A stretch of DNA of 64,000 bases, from contig NZ_CP101137.1 in NCBI RefSeq assembly GCF_028473745.1, positions 1,116,001 through 1,180,000 on the forward strand, written 5' to 3'. This document shows, one piece after another, positions 42,122 to 51,234 of this stretch. The notes below the pieces were generated by a model. The model did not search any database and was not told the DNA's origin. It saw only the letters and a list, made by a program, of their open reading frames with translations. The position numbers and the translations under genes are program-made. The stretch is from Streptomyces sp. M92 (GTDB lineage Bacteria; Actinomycetota; Actinomycetes; Streptomycetales; Streptomycetaceae). Within the stretch, counting starts at the first letter, position 1; every line of letters starts with the position of its first letter.

Positions 42122-43027
42122 TCAGCGGCGCCGGCGGGCCAGCAGCACCGCCGCGCCACCGGCGGCGACAAGCAGGACGGTGGTACCCAGGGCGGCGTCG
42201 ACCCGGCCGATTCCGGTACCGGCGAGTTCGTCGGCGGAGGGCGGGGCGGTGTTCTGGTCGTCCGGGATGGTGGGGGCGGCGGGGTCGGAGGGGGTGGCGG
42301 GGTCGGAGGGGGTGGCGGGGTCGGAGGGGGTGGCGGGGTCGGCGCTCGGGCCGGTGCTCGGGTGGGTGCTCGGGCCGGTGGACGACTCGCCGCCGGGGTC
42401 CGTGGGCGAGGGGTCGGCCGGTTCGCCGTCGCGGATGCGGAAGCGGTAGTCGTTCGACTGGCCGATCCACTCGCCGTCGCCGCCACGGCGCTGGACGACG
42501 GCGGCGTTGGCGGTGACCTCGTCGGCCTCGGCGTCCGAGGTGAGCGCGAGCCGCACCTTGACGGTGACGGTCTCGCCGGGGCCTACGGTGAAGCCCGGGA
42601 AGCCGGAAAGGCTCCCGCTCCCGGCCTCGCTCCCGCTGTCGCCGAAGGCGCCGATCAGTTCGTCCCGGTCGGTCGGCTCGAAGGTGACGGGGTACGGCCG
42701 GCCCCCGTCGTAGAACTCCAGGCGGGGCTGGGACGGCTCCAGCGTCCGTTTCTCGTCGACCAGGACGACGACCGGGTGGATGCCCTCGCAGGTGCGGGAG
42801 GTCGTGTTGGTGAGGTCCAGGTACCAGGTGCCGTAGCCGCCGCCCGCCTCGTAGGCGGCGGGCCCGCCGTGGACGCGGGTGGTGAGGGGGAAGGTGTGGT
42901 CGTCCGGGGCCGTGCAGGCGGGCAGCGGGGCCCGCGGGTCCGCGTGCGCGGGGGTGGCGGGCGCGGAGGCGACGAGGAGGGCGGCTGCCGCCACCAGGCA
43001 GGGGGACACGGGCGTGAACAGTCGCAT
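42122..43027 (-). CDS. Secreted protein with C-terminal LAGTG sortase signal
   Basis: A 301-residue precursor with a signal peptide (VSPCLVAAAALLVASAPATPAHA), a beta-rich extracellular domain (YGTWYLDLTNTTSRTCEGIHPVVVLVDEK ... FTVGPGETVTVKVRLAL) and a P/S/T-rich wall-spanning linker with TPSDPA repeats. It ends with LAGTG, a membrane helix (ALGTTVLLVAAGGAAVLLA) and RRRR. LAXTG is the motif recognised by class E sortases of Streptomyces, so covalent attachment to peptidoglycan is expected. The sortase E genes are not in this window. The start at 43027 lacks a clear ribosome site, and upstream in-frame GTG/ATG codons exist. Confidence 0.82.
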   Translation of the reverse strand: MRLFTPVSPCLVAAAALLVASAPATPAHADPRAPLPACTAPDDHTFPLTTRVHGGPAAYEAGGGYGTWYLDLTNTTSRTCEGIHPVVVLVDEKRTLEPSQPRLEFYDGGRPYPVTFEPTDRDELIGAFGDSGSEAGSGSLSGFPGFTVGPGETVTVKVRLALTSDAEADEVTANAAVVQRRGGDGEWIGQSNDYRFRIRDGEPADPSPTDPGGESSTGPSTHPSTGPSADPATPSDPATPSDPATPSDPAAPTIPDDQNTAPPSADELAGTGIGRVDAALGTTVLLVAAGGAAVLLARRRR

Positions 43028-43238
43028 AAACACATGAGCGTGCCGGTGAATCGCGGTCGCGGACACCGCCATTCGGGCCAGGACGCCCGGATGGCGGACG
43101 GACACCCCTCGACCGGCGGCGGCGTCCGGTGGGTCGCCCGGCACCGTTTGCGCCAGACGGCGCGAAAGTGGCGCGATCGCGTGTTGCCGCGCCGCTTCAC
43201 GAGCCCCAGCCTGAGGGGCGGGAGCGCTCCCATACTCC

Positions 43239-43265
43239 AAGAGGACCAAGAGGACCGAGAGGACC
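43239..43265 (+). repeat. Three tandem 9-bp units carrying Shine-Dalgarno-like GAGG
   Basis: AAGAGGACC, AAGAGGACC and GAGAGGACC lie end to end at 43239-43265, stopping three bases before the start codon of the PQQ dehydrogenase. Only the last GAGG is correctly spaced; the others are extra upstream copies. The 240-base divergent gap before it holds no gene. Confidence 0.7.
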
Positions 43266-43268
43266 CCG

Positions 43269-44837
43269 ATGCCCCCTTGTCATATACATGACCTTCATGA
43301 CCGCCATCCCTTGCGACCGGGGCGCCGTCTGGCGCTACTCCTGAGCACCCTCCTCCTGGCCGTCCCGGCCCTCCTCCTGACGACCCTCACCCCGCTGCCC
43401 GCCGCAGCCGCGAGCGCGGCCGCGCCGCCGGTCCCCCTCCCCTCCCTCAGCGCCACCACCACCCAGGTCGCCTCCGGGCTGAGACGGCCCACCGCCCTCG
43501 TCGCCCCCGACGACGGCACGGACCGGCTCTTCATCACCGAGAAGCCCGGCCGGGTCCGCGTCTACCACCCGGACACCGGCCTGGCCTCCGCCCCGCTGCT
43601 CGACATCACCTCGGCCGTGGACGAGTCGGGCAACGAGCGCGGCCTGCTCGGCATCGCCCTCCCGCCGGACTTCGCCGACAGCCGCGACCTGTACCTGGCG
43701 TACACCGCGCTGCCCGACGGCGCGGTCACCCTCGCCCGCTACCGGCTCGACGAATCCCGTCTGGAGCCCCTGCTCGCCCAGCCGCACGCCGAGTACAGCA
43801 ACCACAACGGCGGCCAGCTCGCCTTCGGCCCCGACGGCCACCTGTACTGGAGCATCGGCGACGGCGGCGGCTCCGGGGACCCGTTCCGCTCCGGCCAGCG
43901 GCTGGACACCCTGCTGGGCAAGATCATGCGCATCGACGTGAGCCGCGCCTGCGCTCCGCTCGCGTACTGCGTACCCGACGACAACCCCTTCGTCGACACC
44001 CCCGGAGCCCGCCCGGAGATCTGGCTGTACGGCCTGCGCAACCCGTGGCGCTTCTCCTTCGACCGCGCCGACGGCTCGATGTGGATCGGCGACGTCGGCC
44101 AGGGCCGCTGGGAGGAGATCGATCACCTCCCCGCCGGGCAGGGCGGGCTGAACCTGGGCTGGTCCTGCTACGAGGGCCTGGAGAGGTTCGAGGGCGGCGA
44201 CTGCGCGCCCGGCGGGCAGTACACCGAGCCGGTCTTCACCTACTCCCCGTACACCGGCGGCTGTTCCGTCATCGGCGGTCATGTCTACCGGGGCCGGGAG
44301 TACGCCGATCTGGTCGGCGGCGTGTACATCGCCACCGACTACTGCTCGTCCACCGTGTGGGCGCTGCGTCCCGACGGCCGGGGCGGCTACGAGCAGGCCG
44401 AGATCGGGGAGATGCCCACGCAGGTGACGTCGGTCGGTACGACCGTCGACGGGGAGTTCTACGTGGTCAACGACCTGCCGGGCGGCCTGCACCGGGTGTC
44501 GTTCGCACGGGAGGAGCCGACCTGTCGGGTGGACCGGACGGTGACCTCCTGGGGCACCGGCACGACGGTCGACCTCACCGTCACCAACACGGGCGACACC
44601 CCGGTCAGCGGCTGGACGCTCGCGTTCCCCTTGCCCCTCGGGCAGACGGTCGTCTCCGACTGGAACACGGAGCTGACCCAGGGCAGCAACACGGTCTCGG
44701 CGGCCAACGCCCCGCACAACGCGGCGATCGCGCCGGGCGCGAGCGTCACGCTGGGCTACCTGGCGGAGCACACCGGGGACGCGTCGCCGCCACCGCGGTT
44801 CACGCTCAACGGGGACGCGTGCGCGGTGGGCCGCTGA
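43269..44837 (+). CDS. Secreted PQQ-type sugar dehydrogenase with C-terminal CBM2
   Basis: A 522-residue precursor: a hydrophobic signal (LALLLSTLLLAVPALLLTTL), then a six-bladed propeller of the soluble glucose/sorbosone dehydrogenase family (GLRRPTALVAPDDGTDRLFITEKPGRVRVY, NHNGGQLAFGPDGHLYWSIGDGGG, LYGLRNPWRFSFD, GGHVYRG). A cellulose-binding CBM2 domain of about 100 residues follows (CRVDRTVTSWGTGTTVDLTVTNTGDTPVSGWTLAF). Such pyrroloquinoline-quinone aldose dehydrogenases oxidise sugars and can feed electrons to LPMOs, so cooperation with the AA10 enzyme in this window is attractive inference. ATG 43269 has GAGAGG six bases upstream. Confidence 0.85.
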   Translation: MPPCHIHDLHDRHPLRPGRRLALLLSTLLLAVPALLLTTLTPLPAAAASAAAPPVPLPSLSATTTQVASGLRRPTALVAPDDGTDRLFITEKPGRVRVYHPDTGLASAPLLDITSAVDESGNERGLLGIALPPDFADSRDLYLAYTALPDGAVTLARYRLDESRLEPLLAQPHAEYSNHNGGQLAFGPDGHLYWSIGDGGGSGDPFRSGQRLDTLLGKIMRIDVSRACAPLAYCVPDDNPFVDTPGARPEIWLYGLRNPWRFSFDRADGSMWIGDVGQGRWEEIDHLPAGQGGLNLGWSCYEGLERFEGGDCAPGGQYTEPVFTYSPYTGGCSVIGGHVYRGREYADLVGGVYIATDYCSSTVWALRPDGRGGYEQAEIGEMPTQVTSVGTTVDGEFYVVNDLPGGLHRVSFAREEPTCRVDRTVTSWGTGTTVDLTVTNTGDTPVSGWTLAFPLPLGQTVVSDWNTELTQGSNTVSAANAPHNAAIAPGASVTLGYLAEHTGDASPPPRFTLNGDACAVGR

Positions 44838-44878
44838 GCGGCCGACCCGCTGAGCCGCCGGGTGTCGGTCCGGGCCCG

Positions 44879-46099
44879 TCAGCCGTCGCCCCGCCCGAAG
44901 AGCGGAGCGATCAGCAACTGGGCGGCGCCCTCCGCCACCCCGCGCGTCCCGCCGGGCGCGATCCGCACCGGTACGGCGCCGTCCTGACCGCCCTCGCGCC
45001 GGGCGCGGGCGGCCAGGACGGCACCGACCCCGTGGACGAACGCCTCGGGTGCGGCGGCGACGGTACGGCCGCCGAGCAGGACCAGGTCGATGTCCAGCAG
45101 CCCGGCGAGGTTCGCGGCGCCCGTGCCCAGCACCCTGGCCGCCTCCGCGAGGTCACCACGGGCGACGGCGGCCAGGCACAGGGCCTCGGTGCAGCCACGG
45201 GCGCCGCAGGTGCAGGGAGGGCCGTCCAGCTGGATCACCTGGTGCCCGAACTCGCCCGCGCCGGTCCGGGCGCCCCGGTGCACGCCCCCGCCGATCACCA
45301 GACCGGCGCCGAGTCCTGTACCGAGGTGCAGGTAGGCGAACGAGCCGCCCTCGCCGCCGACCGCGAGGCCGAGCGCCGCCGCGTTGGTGTCCTTGTCGAC
45401 GACGACCGGCAGCCCGAGCCGCCGCGCCAGCGCGTCCCGCAACGGGAACCCGTCCCACTCCGGGAAACCGGTGACGCGGTGCAGCACGCCCCGGACGTGG
45501 TCGAGCGGGCCGGGAAGAGCGACACCGAGACCGAGCAGACCGGGAACGGCGGCGAGCGCATCGTCCAAGGGCCGCAGCGCGGCACCCACGACCAGCTCCC
45601 GCGCCGCCCGCGCCACCCCCTCCACCACGGCCCGTGCCCCCGCCCCCAGATCCAGCGCGGAACGCCGCTCCCCCACCACCGCACCGTCGAGATCGACCAG
45701 CACCGCCCGCAGCTCGTCCCGGTCCAGGTGCACGCCGATCGCGTGGCCCGCCTCGGGGACCAGGCGCAGTACCGTACGCGGCTTGCCTCCCGTGGACGCA
45801 CGGCGTCCCGCCTCGGCGGCGAGGCCGTCCGCCCGGAGCCGGGCGGTGATCTTGCTGACCGCCTGCGGGGTGAGCCCGGTCCGCTCGGCGAGCTCGAGCC
45901 GGCTGATCCCGTCGGCACCGGCGGTGCGCAGCAGGTCGAGCACCAGCGCGGTGTTGTGGCTGCGCAGGGCGAGCAGATTGGCCCCGCCCGCAACGCCCAA
46001 CACCCCACCCCCGGTGACCCCGGTGACCCCGGTGACCCCGGCCACCCCGGGGACCGCACCCGCGCCCGTACCCGTGCCTCCTCCGCTGCTCCTCTTCAC
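44879..46099 (-). CDS. ROK-family transcriptional regulator
   Basis: A 406-residue ROK/NagC-type repressor. The N-terminus has a low-complexity VTG repeat (VAGVTGVTGVTGGG, 9-bp DNA repeats) before the helix-turn-helix (SRLELAERTGLTPQAVSKITARLRADGLAAE). The sugar-kinase-like part has DKDTNAAALG, HLGTGLGAGLVIGGG and the zinc site CTCGARGCTEALC. It lacks evident kinase catalytic integrity and is read as a regulator. It is divergent from a Gfo/Idh/MocA oxidoreductase gene, and a 27-bp near-perfect palindrome between them is the probable operator. Start at GTG 46099. Confidence 0.88.
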   Translation of the reverse strand: MKRSSGGGTGTGAGAVPGVAGVTGVTGVTGGGVLGVAGGANLLALRSHNTALVLDLLRTAGADGISRLELAERTGLTPQAVSKITARLRADGLAAEAGRRASTGGKPRTVLRLVPEAGHAIGVHLDRDELRAVLVDLDGAVVGERRSALDLGAGARAVVEGVARAARELVVGAALRPLDDALAAVPGLLGLGVALPGPLDHVRGVLHRVTGFPEWDGFPLRDALARRLGLPVVVDKDTNAAALGLAVGGEGGSFAYLHLGTGLGAGLVIGGGVHRGARTGAGEFGHQVIQLDGPPCTCGARGCTEALCLAAVARGDLAEAARVLGTGAANLAGLLDIDLVLLGGRTVAAAPEAFVHGVGAVLAARARREGGQDGAVPVRIAPGGTRGVAEGAAQLLIAPLFGRGDG

Positions 46100-46122
46100 G
46101 CCCCCATTGTCCCCGGCGCTTG

Positions 46123-46149
46123 CACTTTGGCAACACCGTTGCGAAAGTG
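46123..46149. promoter_or_regulatory. 27-bp palindromic operator between ROK regulator and oxidoreductase genes
   Basis: The arm CACTTTGGCAAC (46123-46134) and the arm GTTGCGAAAGTG (46138-46149) are inverted with one mismatch around ACC. The site ends 6 bases before the oxidoreductase start and 24 bases before the ROK start, suited to repression of both. Confidence 0.8.
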
Positions 46150-46155
46150 GGTGCC

Positions 46156-47235
46156 ATGACTGGTACTCCTCCCGGCAGCCCCCTGCGCGTCGGCCTCGTC
46201 GGCTACGGACTCGCGGGCTCCGTCTTCCACGCCCCGCTGATCGCCGCCACCGAGGGCCTGGTCCTGGACACGGTGGTCACCTCGAACGCCGACCGGCAGC
46301 AGCAGGCCCGCGCCGAGTTCCCGGACGTACGGACCGCCGCCACCCCCGACGAGCTGTTCGACCGGGCCGCCGAGCTGGACCTCGTCGTCATCGCGTCGCC
46401 GAACAAGACCCACGTGCCGCTCGCGACGCGGGCGCTGCGGGCCGGCCTGCCGGTCGTCGTGGACAAGCCGGTCGCGGGCACGGCGGCCGAGGCCCGGGAG
46501 CTGGCGGAGCTGGCCGAGGAGCGCGGCCTGCTGCTCTCCGTCTTCCAGAACCGCCGCTGGGACAACGACTTCCTGACCCTGCGCAAGCTGCTCACCGAGG
46601 GCGCCCTGGGCGACGTGTGGCGCTTCGAGTCCCGTTTCGAGCGCTGGCGGCCGAAGCCGAAGGGCGGCTGGCGCGAGTCCGGCGACCCGGCGGAGATCGG
46701 GGGGCTGCTGTACGACCTCGGCAGCCACGTCGTCGACCAGGCCCTCGTCCTGTTCGGCCCGGCCACCCAGGTGTACGCCGAGTCGGTCGTGCGCCGCGCG
46801 GGCGCCGAGGCCGACGACGACACGTTCATCGCGATCACGCACGCGAACGGTGTCCGCTCCCACCTCTACGTCTCCTCCACCGCCGCCCAGCTCGGCCCGC
46901 GCTTCCGCGTCCTGGGCTCCAAGGCCGGGTACGTCAAGCACGGCCTGGACCCGCAGGAGGCGGCGCTGCGCGAGGGCAAGCGGCCCGGCCCAGGCTGGGG
47001 CGAGGAGGACGAGTCGCTGTGGGGCCGGGTGGGCGCCGGGGAGTCCCCGGTGACCGGCGGCGGAAGCGTGGCGGCGACCGTGCCGGGCGACTACCCCGCG
47101 TACTACGCGGCGGTGGCGAGGGCCCTGCGCGAGGGCGGCCCGAACCCGGTCGGCGTCCGTGAGGCGGCCGCCGCCCTGGACGTACTGGAGGCGGCCCGCA
47201 CGTCCGCCCGCGACGGAGTGGCGGTGGCCCTGTGA
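46156..47235 (+). CDS. Gfo/Idh/MocA-family oxidoreductase
   Basis: A 359-residue NAD(P)-dependent sugar or polyol dehydrogenase. The Rossmann motif is VGLVGYGLAGSVFHAPLIAA (about 11-30), the catalytic Lys is in VVVDKPVAGTAAEA (about 97-110), and the later motif GGLLYDLGSHVVDQAL is typical of inositol/glucoside-type members. ATG 46156 lies within the operator/promoter area with little ribosome-site sequence, so the transcript may be leaderless or nearly so. It is followed by a co-translated heme-degrading-domain gene. The sugar is unknown, but the ROK regulator likely senses it. Confidence 0.87.
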   Translation: MTGTPPGSPLRVGLVGYGLAGSVFHAPLIAATEGLVLDTVVTSNADRQQQARAEFPDVRTAATPDELFDRAAELDLVVIASPNKTHVPLATRALRAGLPVVVDKPVAGTAAEARELAELAEERGLLLSVFQNRRWDNDFLTLRKLLTEGALGDVWRFESRFERWRPKPKGGWRESGDPAEIGGLLYDLGSHVVDQALVLFGPATQVYAESVVRRAGAEADDDTFIAITHANGVRSHLYVSSTAAQLGPRFRVLGSKAGYVKHGLDPQEAALREGKRPGPGWGEEDESLWGRVGAGESPVTGGGSVAATVPGDYPAYYAAVARALREGGPNPVGVREAAAALDVLEAARTSARDGVAVAL

Positions 47236-47714
47236 GCCCCTCCCCCGACACCGCCGCCCCGGCCGTGGCGGAACTGGAGGCGCAGGAACGCCGCCTGGTC
47301 TTCCGCCGGTTCACCCACGACGACGCGTGGGCGCTGGGCTCCCTCCTGGTCGAGCTGGCCCGGGAGCGCGAAGCGCCGGTCGCCATCGACATCCACCGGG
47401 CCGGCCAGCAGCTCTTCCACGCCGCCCTGCCCGGCTCGACCCCCGACAACGACGCCTGGATCGCCCGCAAGCGCCGCGTGGTGGAGCGGTACGGTTCCGC
47501 GTCCTACCTGGTCGGTTCCCGTTTCCGGGCCAAGGGCACGACGTTCGAGGAGTCCTCGCGCCTCGACCCCGACACCTACGCGGCCCACGGCGGCTCCTTC
47601 CCGGTCACCGTGGCCGGCGTCGGAGTGGTCGGCGCGGTGACGGTGTCCGGGCTGCCGCAGGTGGAGGACCACCGGCTGGTGGTGGAGGCGCTGGAACGCT
47701 TCCTGGGCGAGTAG
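47232..47714 (+). CDS. Heme-degrading/DUF336-type (HbpS/GlcG-like) protein
   Basis: A 160-residue protein with the HbpS/GlcG-like fold, recognisable by FTHDDAWALGSLLVELARE, PVAIDIHRAGQQLFHAALPGSTPDNDAWIARKRRVVERYG and VTVAGVGVVGAVTVSGLPQVEDHRLVVEAL. Homologues bind heme or small flavin-like ligands; many are only called UPF0303 proteins. GTG 47232 overlaps the preceding stop, so it is produced with the Gfo/Idh/MocA enzyme, presumably acting in the same pathway or as a chaperone-like accessory. There is no signal peptide, so it is cytosolic here. Confidence 0.82.
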   Translation: MSPSPDTAAPAVAELEAQERRLVFRRFTHDDAWALGSLLVELAREREAPVAIDIHRAGQQLFHAALPGSTPDNDAWIARKRRVVERYGSASYLVGSRFRAKGTTFEESSRLDPDTYAAHGGSFPVTVAGVGVVGAVTVSGLPQVEDHRLVVEALERFLGE

Positions 47715-47825
47715 GACCTCTTCAGGCTCCCTCCCCCGCGTGGTCGGGGAATGAGCGGTGGGTACCCGTGGTTGGCAGGCAGGTACGCAGGATGATCACG
47801 GTGCCCACCGAAGGGATCTCAACCG

Positions 47826-48707
47826 ATGAACGACGCGACGGCTTCACCGAAGGCCCTGAAGGAATCGGTCGGACGGTACGGCGTCTGGAGCGCGGCCCTG
47901 CGCGCCGACGACCCGGACCGCCGTGACGAACGGACCGGGGCCGTCGCCGAGCTGGAACGGCTCGGGTTCGGCGCCGTGTGGCTGGGCGGCAACACCTCCG
48001 CCCGGGACGCGGCCCCGCTGATCGAGGCGAGTGAGCGCATCGTCGTCGGCACCAGCATCCAGAGCATCTGGGAGCACCAGGCCTCCGAGAGCGCGGCCCG
48101 CTTCGCCGAGCTGGAGGTGGCCCACCCCGGCCGCTTCGTCCTCGGCCTCGGCGTGAGCCACGGCCCCCGCGTCGAGGGCTACAGCCGCCCGTACTCGACG
48201 ATGGTCGGCTACCTCGACGACCTCGACAGGGCGGGCGTGCGGCCCGGCCACCGCGTGCTGGCGGCGCTCGGCCCGAAGATGCTGGAGCTGTCCCGGGACC
48301 GGGCGGCGGGCGCGATCCCGTACCTGGTCACCCCCGAGCACACGGCGCAGGCCCGCGAGCGGCTGGGCGGGGGCCCGTTGCTGGCCCCGGAGTTCAAGGT
48401 GGTCCTCGAGTCCGACCCGTCCCGGGCCCGCGCGACCGCCCGCGCCTACCTCGGCCGCTACCTGGAGCTCCCGAACTACACCAGGAACTTCCTCAACCTC
48501 GGCTTCACCGACGCCGACGTCACCGGCGGCGGCAGCGACCGCCTCATCGACGCCGTCTTCGCCTGGGGCGACGAGTCCGCGATCCGGGCCCGCGTCGACG
48601 CGTTCCACGAGGCGGGCGCGGACCACGTCGCCCTCCAGCTGGTGGAGGACGACATGACGTCCCTGCCCAGGGAGGGCTGGCGCCGGCTCGCCTCGCTCCT
48701 GAAGTGA
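47826..48707 (+). CDS. LLM-class F420-dependent oxidoreductase
   Basis: A 293-residue member of the F420-dependent luciferase-like family (TIGR03620-like). Conserved features are RYGVWSAAL, VAELERLGFGAVWLGGN, IVVGTSIQSIWEHQASESAARFAELEVAHPGRFVLGLGVSH and LAALGPKMLELSRDRAAGAIPYLV. Cofactor F420 rather than FMN is expected. ATG 47826 has AAGGGA ten bases upstream. It is monocistronic and ends at a convergent hairpin. The substrate is unknown. Confidence 0.85.
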   Translation: MNDATASPKALKESVGRYGVWSAALRADDPDRRDERTGAVAELERLGFGAVWLGGNTSARDAAPLIEASERIVVGTSIQSIWEHQASESAARFAELEVAHPGRFVLGLGVSHGPRVEGYSRPYSTMVGYLDDLDRAGVRPGHRVLAALGPKMLELSRDRAAGAIPYLVTPEHTAQARERLGGGPLLAPEFKVVLESDPSRARATARAYLGRYLELPNYTRNFLNLGFTDADVTGGGSDRLIDAVFAWGDESAIRARVDAFHEAGADHVALQLVEDDMTSLPREGWRRLASLLK

Positions 48708-48710
48708 ACG

Positions 48711-48740
48711 CCGGCCGCGGGGCGGCTGCCCCGCGGCCGG
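48711..48740. terminator. Bidirectional terminator, LLM oxidoreductase / surface protein
   Basis: The 13-base arm starting CCGGCCGCGGGG (48711-48723) pairs perfectly with 48728-48740 over a GGCT loop, between convergent genes. Confidence 0.88.
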
Positions 48741-48765
48741 CGCACGGCTCGTCGCGGACGGGTCG

Positions 48766-50991
48766 CTACTTGTCCCCGTAGCCGCCCGCGCCGCCGTCGC
48801 CGTAACCGCCGTGGTCGCCGTCACCGTCGCCGTCACCGTCGCCGTCGCCGTCCGAGTCGTCGCGCTCGTTGTCGATCCGCACGGTGACGCCGTCCCCGGC
48901 GTTCTCCTCGGTCACCTCGTAGGGACCGGTGACCGGGTCCGCGGGCAGTTCGTACCCGTCGGGCACGGCGGTCTCCCGCAGGTAGTACGAGCCCGGCTCG
49001 AGACCGTCGAAGACACAGCCGCCAAAGGCGTCCGTGGTGCACGTCCCGGTCAGGGTGTCGGGGTCGGCACCGTCCGTCTGGAGGCCGGCCTCACCGTTGG
49101 TCTCCTCCCACAGCTCGAACTCCGCCCCGGCGAGGGCGTCCCCGCTCTCCGCGTCCGTCTTCTCCACCTCGACGGAGCCCTCGTCCTCGGGGCCGGGGCC
49201 GGGGCCGGGCTCGTCCTCGGCGGTGTTCTCCGCGTCGGCCTGGACACCCTCGTCGAGGTTGTCGTCCGTCAGCACCAGCGGGCCGAAGACGTTCGGGTCG
49301 GGCAGCTCGTAGCCGTCGGGCGCGGCGGTCTCACGCCAGTAGTACGTACCGGTCTCCACCGTCCGCGCGCACAGCCCGAGGGCACCGGTCACGCAGGAGC
49401 CGCCGACCTGGGTGTCGGGGTCGGCACCGTCCGTCTGGAGACCGCCGACGCCGTTGGTCTCCTCCCACAGCTCGAACTCCGCCCCGCTGAGCACCTCGCC
49501 CGTCTCGGCGTCGGTCTTCCGGACCCGGACCTGTCCCGTCTCCGGGCCGGGCTCGGCGCCGGCCGTGTTCTCGGCACCGACCTGGACTCCGTCCTCGGCG
49601 TTCGCCTCGGTCAGCTCCAGCGGGCCGAACACGTCCGGGTCGGGCAGCTCGTAGCCGTCGGGCGCGGAGGTCTCACGCCAGTAGTACGTGCCCGGCTCGA
49701 CGGTCTGCGCGCACAGGCCCTCCGCGTCCGTCGTGCAGACGCCGCCGACCTGGGTGTCGGGGTCGGCACCGTCCGTCTGGAGCCCGTCTACGCCGTTGGT
49801 CTCCTCCCACAGCTCGAACTCGGCCCCGGCGAGGGCGTCCCCGCTCTCCGCGTCCGTCTTCTCGACCCGCACCTCACCGGTCACCGGGTCGGGGCCGGGC
49901 CCCGGGTCGTCACCGCAGGACGGCAGGTCGCCGTCGAACGGGTACGCGTGGAACTCGACGCCCGTCTGCGGGCTGGTGTGGGTGATGGAACCGCTGCTGA
50001 AGAAGCGCCCGTTGATGCCGGGCAGCGACACCGTCGCCATCGAGTCCTGCTGCCCGACCAGCACGCTGCCCTGGAACTGGCCCGTGCCGACGAGATCGAC
50101 GGTGGTGGCGTCGGGGAAGTTCCACAGGAGGCGCTCGCGGTAGGCGTTGAGCGGGTCGGTGGCATCGTCGATGCCGCCGCTGTAGGTGTTGATGACGCGG
50201 TCGGAGCCGAGGATGTTCACCAGGATCGTCGCGTCGTCGGGGATGTTCTCGAAGACGATCCCCTGCTGCCCGCCGGTGGGGCTCGCGAGGTCGAAGTCCA
50301 CGTTGAACACCTGGATGCCGGACGTCCCGTCCCCGGTGAACAGCGTCTGGTAGCCCTGGTTCACGGCCGTGCCGGTGGCGGGCCGGGACTGGCCGTCCAC
50401 CCGCGCGTAGCACTGGCTGGCCGTGGTGAGCTGGTCGCGCAGCGCCAGGTAGGGATCGGCGGCGTCCGGGTCGGGTTCGAGGTCGCCGGTCACGGTGCCG
50501 GTCAGCGTCCCGGCGTAGCGGACGACCCCGCCGTCGGCGAGCAGCCGCTGCCCGTCCGCGACGGTGATGTCGCCGCCGGTGGTCAGGAAGTCCGCTCCGT
50601 CCGGCGGCGGCACGCGCGAGCCGACGCCCGCGATGCCGATGTCGTAGACCGCGCTGCCGCCCGCGTCCTTGTCCATGTCGAAGTCGTCGAGGACGACGAC
50701 CCGGCCCTCCGCCTCGGCGGCCCGGCCGCGGACGAGGAAGTCGTCGCCGGCGAAGACGTTGATGCCGTTGTCCCGGCCGGCGAACGGGCCGTTGTTGATC
50801 TCGGGGTACGGGTCGGGGCAGTTGCCCGGCACACACGGGCCGAGGCCGCCCGGCAGGGGGTCGGCCTGCGCCGGGGCGGCGCCCGTGCCGACGACCAGTA
50901 CGGGGGCGAGGCCCGCCACGAGCGCGCACGCCAGTCCGGTCCGCCCCAGGCGGGGCCGGAGCGCGGCCATGCGTTGTCTGATGGAGTGCAT
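48766..50991 (-). CDS. Choice-of-anchor A / SpaA-repeat secreted surface protein
   Basis: A 741-residue precursor from ATG 50991. A signal peptide ([20 protein letters not shown]) is followed by a choice-of-anchor A domain (about 50-370: [23 protein letters not shown] ... [20 protein letters not shown] ... [15 protein letters not shown]). Three near-identical SpaA/Cna-B prealbumin-like modules follow, each opening with [23 protein letters not shown] and ending in a YELP loop. The tail is (DG)n with [14 protein letters not shown] and has no LPXTG-like signal or membrane helix, unlike typical members. The modules usually build stalks with isopeptide bonds, but here anchoring is unclear. ATG 51036 is an alternative start. 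Confidence 0.85.
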   Translation of the reverse strand: MHSIRQRMAALRPRLGRTGLACALVAGLAPVLVVGTGAAPAQADPLPGGLGPCVPGNCPDPYPEINNGPFAGRDNGINVFAGDDFLVRGRAAEAEGRVVVLDDFDMDKDAGGSAVYDIGIAGVGSRVPPPDGADFLTTGGDITVADGQRLLADGGVVRYAGTLTGTVTGDLEPDPDAADPYLALRDQLTTASQCYARVDGQSRPATGTAVNQGYQTLFTGDGTSGIQVFNVDFDLASPTGGQQGIVFENIPDDATILVNILGSDRVINTYSGGIDDATDPLNAYRERLLWNFPDATTVDLVGTGQFQGSVLVGQQDSMATVSLPGINGRFFSSGSITHTSPQTGVEFHAYPFDGDLPSCGDDPGPGPDPVTGEVRVEKTDAESGDALAGAEFELWEETNGVDGLQTDGADPDTQVGGVCTTDAEGLCAQTVEPGTYYWRETSAPDGYELPDPDVFGPLELTEANAEDGVQVGAENTAGAEPGPETGQVRVRKTDAETGEVLSGAEFELWEETNGVGGLQTDGADPDTQVGGSCVTGALGLCARTVETGTYYWRETAAPDGYELPDPNVFGPLVLTDDNLDEGVQADAENTAEDEPGPGPGPEDEGSVEVEKTDAESGDALAGAEFELWEETNGEAGLQTDGADPDTLTGTCTTDAFGGCVFDGLEPGSYYLRETAVPDGYELPADPVTGPYEVTEENAGDGVTVRIDNERDDSDGDGDGDGDGDGDHGGYGDGGAGGYGDK

Positions 50992-51139
50992 GGCCGACAG
51001 GCTGTACGTCGGCCGCCCGCATTGCCGGGAAAACATTCCTGGGCCGGGCGACGATCACACGAACGGCCCGCGACACTCACGCCCGTCGGCCGAGCGCCAC
51101 GTGCCCGGCCGGTAGGCCCGCACGGCCCGCCCGCGCCGG

Positions 51140-51234
51140 CCGGACCAACCGGAGACCGATCGGCCCGCGCGAACCGGCCGGACCAACCGGGCCGATCGGA
51201 CTGATCGGGCCGATGGACTGACCGGACCAACCGG
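51140..51234. repeat. Three spaced copies of CCGGACCAACCGG in a low-complexity gap
   Basis: CCGGACCAACCGG occurs at 51140-51152, 51178-51190 and 51222-51234, mixed with GCCGATCGG-like and CGAACCGACCGG units up to 51295. The 378-base gap between the surface protein and the FAH gene contains nothing else recognisable. The order resembles iterated operators or a degenerate minisatellite. Confidence 0.6.

Noticed and set aside
42280..42343. 18-bp tandem repeat considered as a minisatellite of interest
   Set aside because: It encodes the TPSDPA wall-spanning linker of the LAGTG protein, ordinary for such proteins.
48811..51204. 797-codon plus-strand frame opposite the SpaA-repeat surface protein
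   Set aside because: The translation mirrors the repeats of the true gene and has no domain; codon bias fits the minus strand.
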